Source: Azoarcus sp. PA01 (GTDB taxonomy: Bacteria; Pseudomonadota; Gammaproteobacteria; Burkholderiales; Rhodocyclaceae). From it: DNA of 64,000 bases. Of the stretch, positions 57,562 to 64,000 are shown one piece after another. The translations under genes and the position numbers were made by a program. Where the stretch lies: contig LARU01000002.1 of assembly GCA_001274695.2 (NCBI GenBank), positions 2,108,001 to 2,172,000 on the forward strand. Direction: 5' to 3'. The first letter of the stretch is position 1. The number at the start of each line of letters is the position of its first letter. The notes below the pieces were generated by a model, which made no database searches, had not been told where the DNA came from, and saw nothing but the letters and a program-made list of their open reading frames with translations.

Positions 57562-59295
57562 TTATCCTTTGGTCTTGCTCCACGAATCCTTCAGCGTCAC
57601 GGTGCGGTTGAAGACCGGCGCGCCGGCGGTCGAGTCGATCCGGTCGGCGACGAAGTAGCCGTGGCGCTCGAACTGGAAGTGCTCTTCCGGCCGGGCGTTC
57701 GCGAGCGCCGGTTCGAGCTGCGCGCGGATCGTCAGCTTCGACGTGTCGTTGAGGTCGTCGATGTAGCTGCGCTCGAAATCCTCCGGATCGCCTTCGCGCC
57801 GATTGCCGGGGTAGGGATGGGCGAACAACCGGTCGTAGAGCCGCACTTCGGCTTCGTACGCGTGCGCGACGGACACCCAGTGCAGGTTGCCCTTGACCTT
57901 GACGCTGTCGGCGCCCGGCGTGCCGGACTTCGTGTCGGGCAGATACTCGCACAGCACCGCGGTGACGTTGCCGTCGGCATCCTTCTCGCAGCCGGTGCAT
58001 CTGACGACGTAGCCGTAACGCAGCCGCGCGAGGTTGCCGGGGGAGAGGCGGTGGAAGCCTTTGGCCGGCGTTTCCATGAAGTCCTCGCGCTCGATCCACA
58101 GTTCGCCGGAGAACGGCATCGACCGCTTGCCCAGCTCGGCTTTGAGCGGATGGTTTGGCGCTTCGCACTGCTCGCTGTGCCCTTCCGGGTAGTTCGTGAT
58201 GACGAGCTTCAACGGATCGAGCACGGCGACGCGCCGCTCCGCGGCATCGTTCAGGTCCTCGCGCATGCATTCCTCGAGCACGCTGACGTCGATCCACGTA
58301 TCCGACTTCGTCACGCCGATGCGCTCGGCGAAAAGACGGAAGCCCGCCGCCGTGAAGCCGCGCCGACGCGCGCCGACGAGCGTCGGCAGGCGCGGATCGT
58401 CCCAGCCATCGACATGGTGTTCATCGACGAGCTGGATCAGCTTGCGCTTCGAGAGCACGACGTAAGTCAGGTTGAGCCGCGCGAATTCGATCTGCTGCGG
58501 CAGCGGCCGCGGGAAAAAACCGCCCGTCGCGAGCGCGTCGAGCAGCCAGTCGTAGAACGGGCGCTGGTCCTCGAACTCGAGCGTGCACAGCGAATGCGTG
58601 ATGCCTTCGATCGCGTCCTCGATCGGATGCGCGAACGTGTACATCGGGTAGATGCACCAGGCGTCGCCGGTGCGGTGGTGAGTCGCGCGGCGAATGCGGT
58701 AGATCGCCGGGTCGCGCAGGTTGAGGTTCGGCGAAGCCATGTCGACTTTCGCGCGCAGGATGTGCTGCCCGTCGCTGAACTCGCCGGCGCGCATGCGGCG
58801 GAAAAGCTCGAGGTTTTCCTCGACGCTGCGGCTGCGGTACGGGCTGTCGCGCCCGGCTTCGGTCAGCGTGCCGCGATACGCGCGCATCTCCTCGGCCGAT
58901 AACGATTCGACATAGGCCCGGCCCGACGTGATCAAGTATTCGGCGCACGCGTACATGCGTTCGAAATAATCCGACGCGAAGTACAGGTGTTCGCCCCACT
59001 CGAAGCCGAGCCAACGCACCGCCTCGATGATCGAGTCGACGTATTCCTGCTCTTCCTTTTCGGGATTGGTGTCGTCGAAGCGCAGATGGCAGGCGCCGCC
59101 GTAGCTTTGCGCGAGGCCGAAGTTCAGGCAGATCGACTTCGCGTGGCCGTAGTGCAGGTAGCCGTTCGGTTCGGGCGGAAAGCGGGTTTCGACGCGGCCG
59201 CCCCATTTCCCGCTCCGGTTATCCTCGTCGATGAGGTTGCGGATGAAGTTGCTCGCAGGGGGCGCAATGGCGCCGGATTTCGGAGTGTCGGACAC
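57562..59295 (-). CDS. glnS: Glutaminyl-tRNA synthetase GlnS
   Basis: A 577-residue class I synthetase that charges tRNA-Gln. The HIGH-like motif RFPPEPNGYLHYGHAKSI is near residues 36-53, the fold element RFDDTNPEKEEQEYVDSIIE follows, and the KMSKS-like VLSKRKLIQLV is near 279-289. Length and the anticodon-binding C-terminal barrel match bacterial GlnRS (554 in E. coli). GTG 59295 is chosen because conserved sequence starts shortly after; the frame is open to 59448 without family resemblance. Confidence 0.96.
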   Translation of the reverse strand: MSDTPKSGAIAPPASNFIRNLIDEDNRSGKWGGRVETRFPPEPNGYLHYGHAKSICLNFGLAQSYGGACHLRFDDTNPEKEEQEYVDSIIEAVRWLGFEWGEHLYFASDYFERMYACAEYLITSGRAYVESLSAEEMRAYRGTLTEAGRDSPYRSRSVEENLELFRRMRAGEFSDGQHILRAKVDMASPNLNLRDPAIYRIRRATHHRTGDAWCIYPMYTFAHPIEDAIEGITHSLCTLEFEDQRPFYDWLLDALATGGFFPRPLPQQIEFARLNLTYVVLSKRKLIQLVDEHHVDGWDDPRLPTLVGARRRGFTAAGFRLFAERIGVTKSDTWIDVSVLEECMREDLNDAAERRVAVLDPLKLVITNYPEGHSEQCEAPNHPLKAELGKRSMPFSGELWIEREDFMETPAKGFHRLSPGNLARLRYGYVVRCTGCEKDADGNVTAVLCEYLPDTKSGTPGADSVKVKGNLHWVSVAHAYEAEVRLYDRLFAHPYPGNRREGDPEDFERSYIDDLNDTSKLTIRAQLEPALANARPEEHFQFERHGYFVADRIDSTAGAPVFNRTVTLKDSWSKTKG

Positions 59296-59446
59296 GGGGT
59301 GAAGCCTCGGAGAATGGGTGCAATGCCCGGAAGCCGGCGATTCTACCGCCGCCCCCGGTTGAAATCGAATCGTCGCGGCAGGGGGCAGAGCGTTGCGCCG
59401 GTCGCGTCCGGTAGAATGCCGGCGGTTTTGCATGCACAGGAATGTC

Positions 59447-59536
59447 ATGACAGGTGAGCCGATCGAGCCGTTACCGATCTCCCGGACGTCCGTTCAGACG
59501 GGCGAAGACGCGATGCATGGCGGAAGCGCCCGATGA
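59447..59536 (+). CDS. Possible leader peptide of crcB (29 residues, uncertain)
   Basis: ATG 59447 follows a good ACAGGA ribosome site at 59436-59441. The 29-codon frame (MTGEPIEPLPISRTSVQTGE...) ends with a TGA inside the crcB start (ATGA). crcB itself has only a modest site within this ORF, so coupled translation is plausible. No family is known; it may be chance. Confidence 0.35.
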   Translation: MTGEPIEPLPISRTSVQTGEDAMHGGSAR

Positions 59537-59928
59537 CGTCGCCGGTGACGGTGTCGGCGTTTCTCGCGGTCGGCGCCGGCGCGGCGCTCGGTGCGTGGCT
59601 GCGCTGGGGGCTCGGACTGCTGCTGAACCCGATCTTCCTGACCATTCCGTTCGGCACGCTCGCGGCGAACCTGCTCGGCGGCTTGCTGATGGGCGCTTCG
59701 CTCGCGTGGATCCATGCCGTTCCCGCGATGTCGCCCGTGCTGAAGCTGCTGCTGACGACCGGTTTTCTTGGCGGACTGACGACCTTTTCGACGTTCTCCG
59801 CCGAAGGCCTGCATCTCGTCCAGCGCGGCGAATGGGGCTGGCTCGCGTTGCACACCGCGCTTCACGTCGCCGGGTCGCTGCTGATGGCGGGGGTCGGTTA
59901 CGCGGCGTTCAATGCCTGGCGCGGCTGA
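59533..59928 (+). CDS. crcB: Fluoride ion channel CrcB/Fluc
   Basis: A 131-residue dual-topology channel with four membrane helices that exports fluoride. GAGAALGAWLRWGLGLLLNP near residues 14-33 holds the family GxxxRW stretch. FGTLAANLLGGLLMGASLAW near 40-59 has the conserved Asn, and TTGFLGGLTTFSTFSAEGLH near 75-94 the TFSTF phenylalanine box. I do not see a fluoride riboswitch upstream. Convergent with the flavoprotein gene. Confidence 0.95.
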   Translation: MTSPVTVSAFLAVGAGAALGAWLRWGLGLLLNPIFLTIPFGTLAANLLGGLLMGASLAWIHAVPAMSPVLKLLLTTGFLGGLTTFSTFSAEGLHLVQRGEWGWLALHTALHVAGSLLMAGVGYAAFNAWRG

Positions 59929-59950
59929 ACGCGAAACATCTACCGAACAC

Positions 59951-61249
59951 CTACTTTCGCGTCGCGCTCGCCAGCCAGGCGCATGCGCCCAGGCCCGCCG
60001 CGCGACCCGTCGCAAAGCAGCCGGTCAGCAGGTAGCCGCCGGTCGGCGCCTCCCAGTCGAGCATCTCGCCGCAGCAGAAGACTCCCGGGAGCTTGCGGAT
60101 CATCAGGCCTTCGTCGAGCTCCTCGAACACCACGCCGCCCGCGGTGCTGATCGCCTCGTCGAGCGGTCGAGGCGCAACCAGTTTGAGCGGCAGCGCATGG
60201 ATCGCGGCGGCAAGCCGGGCGGGCGATGCGAACGCGTCCGGAGCCAGACACTCGCGCAGCAGCGCGGCCTTGACGCCGGTAATCCCCACCTTGCTTTGCA
60301 GGTGGCTCGACATCGATCGGGTGCCGCGTGGGCGTGAGAGTTCTTCGGTGAGCCGTTCGAGCGTGCGGTCCGGCGCGAGATCGATCGACAGTTCGACGGT
60401 GCCGTTCGCCGCGAGTGCGTCGCGCAGCGGCGCCGAAAGCGCGTAGATCAGGCTGCCTTCGAGGCCCGTCGCCGACACCATGCATTCGCCCGCACGCTGA
60501 TGCGTCTCGCCGCGGGCGTCGGTGAAGGCGAGCGCGACGGATTTCAGCGGCTGGCCGGCGAAACGAGCGCGGAAATGCTCGCTCCAGCCCATGCCGATCG
60601 CATCACGACTGGAATGTTGCACGGCGACGTCGAAACCGCAGTTCGCGGCTTTCAGCGCCGCGACCGTGACGTTACGCTCGCAAAGCCACGGCACCCACGC
60701 GCCGTCCGAGCCGAGTCTCGCCCAGCTCGCGCCGCCGAGCGCGAGCACGACCGCGTCGGCGCTGACGACGCGCTCACCGGCAGGGGTCGCGAAGCGCAGG
60801 CCGCGCGTCGGCAAATCCTCGCCTGAGTGCCAGCCCAGCCAGCGGTGGCGCACGTGAAAGCGCACTCCGGCCTCGCGCAGCCGATGCAGCCATGCGCGCA
60901 GCAGCGGCGCCGCTTTCATTCCGACCGGAAACACCCGCCCGGAACTGCCGACGAACGTCTCGATGCCGAGCCCGTGCGCCCAATCGCGCAGCGCGGTCGC
61001 GCCGAACGCCGCGAGCAGGCGCTCGAATTCGGGCCGGCGTTCGCGGTAGCGCGAGGCGAAGGCGTCGGGCGCTTCCGAATGGGTGAGATTCAGGCCGCCG
61101 ATGCCGGCGAGGAGAAACTTGCGCCCGAGCGAAGGCATCGCGTCGAAGACGTCGACGGCGTGACCGCGCGACGAAAGCATTTCGGCAGCCATCAGTCCTG
61201 CCGGCCCGCCGCCGATGACGGCGACGCTGCCTTTCCCGCTGCCGCTCAT
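59951..61249 (-). CDS. FAD-dependent flavoprotein, HI0933-like/PP_4765 family
   Basis: A 432-residue flavoprotein of the BaiN/HI0933-like group; its reaction is not established. The N-terminus has VAVIGGGPAGLMAAEMLSSR near residues 9-28 (dinucleotide fold), then SLGRKFLLAGIGGLNLTHSE near 40-59, ALGGASWARLGSDGAWVPWL near 190-209, and the C-terminal FAD closure GVFCCGEMLDWEAPTGGYLL near 390-409. ATG 61249 overlaps the upstream gene's stop (ATGA), so it is in an operon with the glycosylase. Confidence 0.88.
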   Translation of the reverse strand: MSGSGKGSVAVIGGGPAGLMAAEMLSSRGHAVDVFDAMPSLGRKFLLAGIGGLNLTHSEAPDAFASRYRERRPEFERLLAAFGATALRDWAHGLGIETFVGSSGRVFPVGMKAAPLLRAWLHRLREAGVRFHVRHRWLGWHSGEDLPTRGLRFATPAGERVVSADAVVLALGGASWARLGSDGAWVPWLCERNVTVAALKAANCGFDVAVQHSSRDAIGMGWSEHFRARFAGQPLKSVALAFTDARGETHQRAGECMVSATGLEGSLIYALSAPLRDALAANGTVELSIDLAPDRTLERLTEELSRPRGTRSMSSHLQSKVGITGVKAALLRECLAPDAFASPARLAAAIHALPLKLVAPRPLDEAISTAGGVVFEELDEGLMIRKLPGVFCCGEMLDWEAPTGGYLLTGCFATGRAAGLGACAWLASATRK

Positions 61250-61746
61250 CGCGCGATCTCCCGCCACGCTGCGAGCTTTGCGGCATAGGGGACCGACGCA
61301 TTCGCCGGGCTCGTCGATGGCAGCCGCCGAAGTTCGAATTCGAAGCGTCCTTCGAGTGCCGGCAGGACCTCGCGGCGGAAGCATTGTTCGGCCGTCGTGC
61401 CGTTGCAGAACACCCGGTCGATCGACGGGTGCAGGGCGAAGAAAGTCGCGAAATCATTGACCTCGATCGAGTCGTTCTCGATGTTCGAATCGAGGCTGCC
61501 GGACCGGCGGCAGGCGCCGAGCACGTCCCACAGCGCGTAGCCCGCCTTGGCCAGGCGACGCGTGCGCTGCGCATAAGGCAGCGCCGGATCGATGCCGAGC
61601 ACTTCGCCGAGGATCGGCCAGAAGAGATTGCGGCGATGCGCGTAATACTCGACCGCCGCCAGCGAGGCGGCGCCCGGCATGCTGCCGAGGATCAGAGTGT
61701 GGGCGCCGGGAGCGGCGACCGGCGGAAAGCCTTCGAGTCGGGACAT
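61246..61746 (-). CDS. DNA glycosylase of the uracil/deoxyinosine (Mug-like) group
   Basis: A 166-residue UDG-superfamily enzyme that removes damaged bases. HTLILGSMPGAASLAAVEYY near residues 15-34, then AHRRNLFWPILGEVLG near 35-50, place it with DNA-deoxyinosine (hypoxanthine) glycosylases. NDFATFFALHPSIDRVFCNG and LPSTSPANAS complete the fold. ATG 61746 is used; the longer frame to 61980 reads through a G-rich low-complexity stretch and is unlikely. Confidence 0.82.
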   Translation of the reverse strand: MSRLEGFPPVAAPGAHTLILGSMPGAASLAAVEYYAHRRNLFWPILGEVLGIDPALPYAQRTRRLAKAGYALWDVLGACRRSGSLDSNIENDSIEVNDFATFFALHPSIDRVFCNGTTAEQCFRREVLPALEGRFEFELRRLPSTSPANASVPYAAKLAAWREIAR

Positions 61747-61792
61747 GGGGTGTGGGGAATCGGGGAGTCGGGGAGTGGGGGAGGGGGCGGGG
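61747..61792 (+). repeat. G-run cluster with quadruplex potential
   Basis: Seven runs of three to five G within 46 bases (GGGG-tgt-GGGG-aatc-GGGG and so on), immediately before the - strand glycosylase start. The G-rich strand is the template strand for that gene. It is low-complexity and could form a quadruplex. Confidence 0.6.
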
Positions 61793-62000
61793 CGGCACGC
61801 GAGGACATCGCGCAAGCGACGCAAGGTACCGAGCGATTCCGTTGGCGGCAAGCCATGCGGCACCGGCTCGGCAGCGGCAGGAGCGGGCCGGGCCGGATTT
61901 TCGCGGTTGTCTACAATGAAAACGTTAAAACGAGGCGGGACTTTTCGCTGCGCCGGAAGGTCCAATTCCGGTCTCGTCACGCGAACCGAGGAGGTCGACG

Positions 62001-62600
62001 ATGAACACGCACAATCTTCCGAAAATGTTCTATTCGTATCGCGAAGGCTGGCAGTATCTGATCGAAACTCACCCCAGCGTGAGAAAGCTTTTCACGACGT
62101 TCGTGCTGCCGATGTCGCTGATCCCTCCGGTGATGTTGCTGTATGCGCTGCTGGTCATGCCGGGAGGAGTGTTTCCGGAACTGGTGCCGGCGATCACGGT
62201 CGGCGAAGCGCTCGCCGTTGCCGTCGCGTTCTTCCTCGCGGAGCTGGCGATGGTCTTGCTGATGGCGTCGATCATCCAGCAGATGGGTGACGTCGTCGAT
62301 GCGACGCCGACCTATCAGGACGCGTTCCTGCTCGCGGCCGTCGCGCCGACGCCGCTATGGATTTCCGCGCTCGCGCTGTTCGTGCCGATCACGTGGTTCA
62401 ACGCACTCGTCGTCGCGGTGGCGTGGGTGGCGTCGGCGGCGCTGATCTACCACGGCGTCTATCCCCTGTTCAGACTCGCGGACAAGAGCAAGGCCCGGGT
62501 CATGGGCACTTTCGTGCTGATGGCCGGGATCATCGCGTGGATCGCGTTGCTGGTCGTCCTGGCGCTCGCGATGAGCATGATCATCGGCTTGCGCGGCTGA
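62001..62600 (+). CDS. Yip1-family inner-membrane protein
   Basis: A 199-residue protein with five membrane helices and the YIP1-domain look: an N-terminal soluble part (FYSYREGWQYLIETHPSVRK), then VLPMSLIPPVMLLYALLV, AVAVAFFLAELAMVLLMASI, TYQDAFLLAAVAPTPLWISA and a closing helix pair. The bacterial role is unknown. The ATG at 62001 follows GAGGAGG. It stands alone between divergent neighbours. Confidence 0.82.
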   Translation: MNTHNLPKMFYSYREGWQYLIETHPSVRKLFTTFVLPMSLIPPVMLLYALLVMPGGVFPELVPAITVGEALAVAVAFFLAELAMVLLMASIIQQMGDVVDATPTYQDAFLLAAVAPTPLWISALALFVPITWFNALVVAVAWVASAALIYHGVYPLFRLADKSKARVMGTFVLMAGIIAWIALLVVLALAMSMIIGLRG

Positions 62601-62787
62601 TTCCGCCGCCCATGGCGAAGGGGCGGACGATTCCGCTCCTCGCCGGACGCGCCACACGGCCTCCGGGGGCCCCGCCGCGTTCTGGCATAATCCCGCCTCG
62701 CCACCGGAAAGTCCGGCCTCGCCGCCTTGTCCGGAACGATTTTCCTTTTCCGGGGTCGGACGCGCTTCTTTTCCGGCGACACCGATA

Positions 62788-64000
62788 TTGAAAACCATAG
62801 ACACGCTTTCCGCCCGTGCCGGCGAACGGCAATCCTTTGCCGACTGCCTGAGCACCGATCGCCCGCGACTGCAGCGCCTCGCCCGCGACCTCGGACGCGC
62901 CCAGGGCGACCGGCGGGAGCGCGCGCAGGCTGACCTCGAAGCGTTGCTGACGCGCTCGCGCGCGGCTTTCGCCGAACGGAAGTCGGCGCTGCCGCACCCC
63001 GACTTTCCGCCCGAACTGCCGGTCACGCAGAAGCGCGCCGAGATCGCTGCGGCGATCGCCGCGCATCAGGTCGTCATCGTCAGCGGCGAAACCGGTTCGG
63101 GCAAGACGACCCAGCTGCCGAAGATCTGTCTCGCGCTGGGGCGCGGTGCGGCGGGGCTCATCGGTCACACCCAGCCGCGCCGCCTCGCCGCGCGCGCGAC
63201 TGCGACGCGCATCGCCCAGGAGCTGAAATCCGAACTCGGCCAGGCGGTCGGTTACAAGATCCGTTTCACCGACCGCATCGGCGCGACGACCCACGTCAAG
63301 CTGATGACCGACGGCATCCTGCTCGCCGAGACGCAGGGTGACCCGCTGCTCGCCGCGTACGACACGCTGATCATCGACGAGGCGCACGAACGCAGCCTCA
63401 ACATCGACTTCCTCCTCGGCTACCTGAAGACACTGCTGCCGCGCCGTCCCGACCTGAAAGTGATCGTGACATCGGCGACGCTCGACGCCGAGCGCTTCGC
63501 GCGCCATTTCGGCGCCCCGGCAAAGCCGGTGCCGGTGATCGAGGTGTCGGGGCGCCTGTATCCGATCGAGATGCGTTATCGGCCGGTCGAGGACGACGAG
63601 CCGTCGCCCGAAGAACGCGGCGGCGCAGGGCGGAAGGAGAAGGGGCGCGACCTGTACGACGCGATCGTCGACGCGGTCGACGAGGCGCACCGCAGCGGGC
63701 CGGGCGACACGCTGGTGTTCCTGCCGGGCGAGCGCGAAATCCGCGAGGCCGCCGAGGCGTTGCGCAAGGCGCATCACGCCGGCAGCACCGAGATCCTGCC
63801 GCTCTTCGCGCGCCAGTCGGCGCAGGAGCAGGCGCGCGTGTTCTCCGCAGGCCGGGGGCGGCGCGTCGTGCTCGCGACGAACGTCGCCGAGACGTCGCTG
63901 ACCGTGCCGGGCATCCGCTATGTCGTCGATACCGGTCTCGCGCGCGTCAAGCGCTACTCGCATCGCAACAAGGTCGAGCAGCTGCAGATCGAGAAGATCG
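62788..64000 (+). CDS. hrpA: ATP-dependent RNA helicase HrpA (DEAH), C-terminus cut by window edge
   Basis: The first 404 codons of HrpA, a DEAH-box helicase that rescues stalled ribosomes and remodels mRNA. Motif I SGETGSGKTTQLPKICLALG is near residues 99-118, HTQPRRLAARATATRIAQEL (motif Ia) near 126-145, the DEAH box TLIIDEAHERSLNID near 194-208, motif III VTSATLDAERF near 229, and ATNVAETSLTVPGIRYVVDT near 371-390. The TTG at 62788 is the only start in frame before the conserved part. The frame stays open to base 64000. Confidence 0.92.
   Translation, partial: MKTIDTLSARAGERQSFADCLSTDRPRLQRLARDLGRAQGDRRERAQADLEALLTRSRAAFAERKSALPHPDFPPELPVTQKRAEIAAAIAAHQVVIVSGETGSGKTTQLPKICLALGRGAAGLIGHTQPRRLAARATATRIAQELKSELGQAVGYKIRFTDRIGATTHVKLMTDGILLAETQGDPLLAAYDTLIIDEAHERSLNIDFLLGYLKTLLPRRPDLKVIVTSATLDAERFARHFGAPAKPVPVIEVSGRLYPIEMRYRPVEDDEPSPEERGGAGRKEKGRDLYDAIVDAVDEAHRSGPGDTLVFLPGEREIREAAEALRKAHHAGSTEILPLFARQSAQEQARVFSAGRGRRVVLATNVAETSLTVPGIRYVVDTGLARVKRYSHRNKVEQLQIEKI

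Noticed and set aside
59440..59532. Fluoride riboswitch before crcB
   Set aside because: I looked for the GGNGAT...CTGAT type core and did not find it.
62601..62787. Small gene between the Yip1-like gene and hrpA
   Set aside because: Short frames only, no convincing start; likely the hrpA promoter region.

Overview
The window looks like chromosomal DNA of a high-GC betaproteobacterium, most likely of the Azoarcus/Aromatoleum/Thauera group (Rhodocyclales). This is inferred from codon use, gene families and the mix of functions (lipopolysaccharide core, complete Mrp antiporter, cobalamin salvage, GTP-dependent PEP carboxykinase, MaeB-type malic enzyme, LutABC). I see no rRNA, tRNA, CRISPR array, phage or complete insertion sequence.

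Layout. 1-1119 holds the start of a sodium:amino-acid symporter cut by the window edge. 1323-16043 is an outer-membrane glycan locus. On the + strand are a carbamoyltransferase, two glycosyltransferases, an O-antigen ligase-like protein and MsbA. On the - strand is a tightly overlapped core operon, hldE(kinase)-hldD-waaF-waaC-waaG-waaP plus a two-domain kinase. 16227-28571 is a cobalamin locus. The - strand carries cobU, a diguanylate cyclase, cobT, cobS and cobC. The + strand carries a B12 riboswitch, btuB, btuC, btuD, cobO, cobA and cobB, then a second B12 riboswitch and bluB.

28846-33241 holds a LysR-type regulator, ACP phosphodiesterase, an MscS channel, a gene-poor kilobase with a small inverted-repeat element and good promoters, and a lytic transglycosylase. 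33381-40314 holds divergent pckG and maeB, a patatin and a PBP7-type endopeptidase. 40332-44125 is an IclR regulator divergent from lutABC. 44204-51499 is cation homeostasis: a single-subunit Na+/H+ antiporter, a structured leader RNA that may be a cation riboswitch, and mrpA(B)CDEFG. 51547-64000 holds an RluF-like pseudouridine synthase, a Cys-rich small protein, a MacAB-like exporter, glnS, crcB, a flavoprotein, a DNA glycosylase, a Yip1-like membrane protein and the start of hrpA.

Two genes, waaC and mrpA, are broken by apparent single-base losses at C-runs. The most interesting unexplained item is the pseudoknotted RNA in front of mrpA. Others are the in-frame MITE-like insertion at 31719-31828, three tiny ORFs linked to downstream genes by ATGA overlaps, and the tandem-kinase protein at the end of the core operon.
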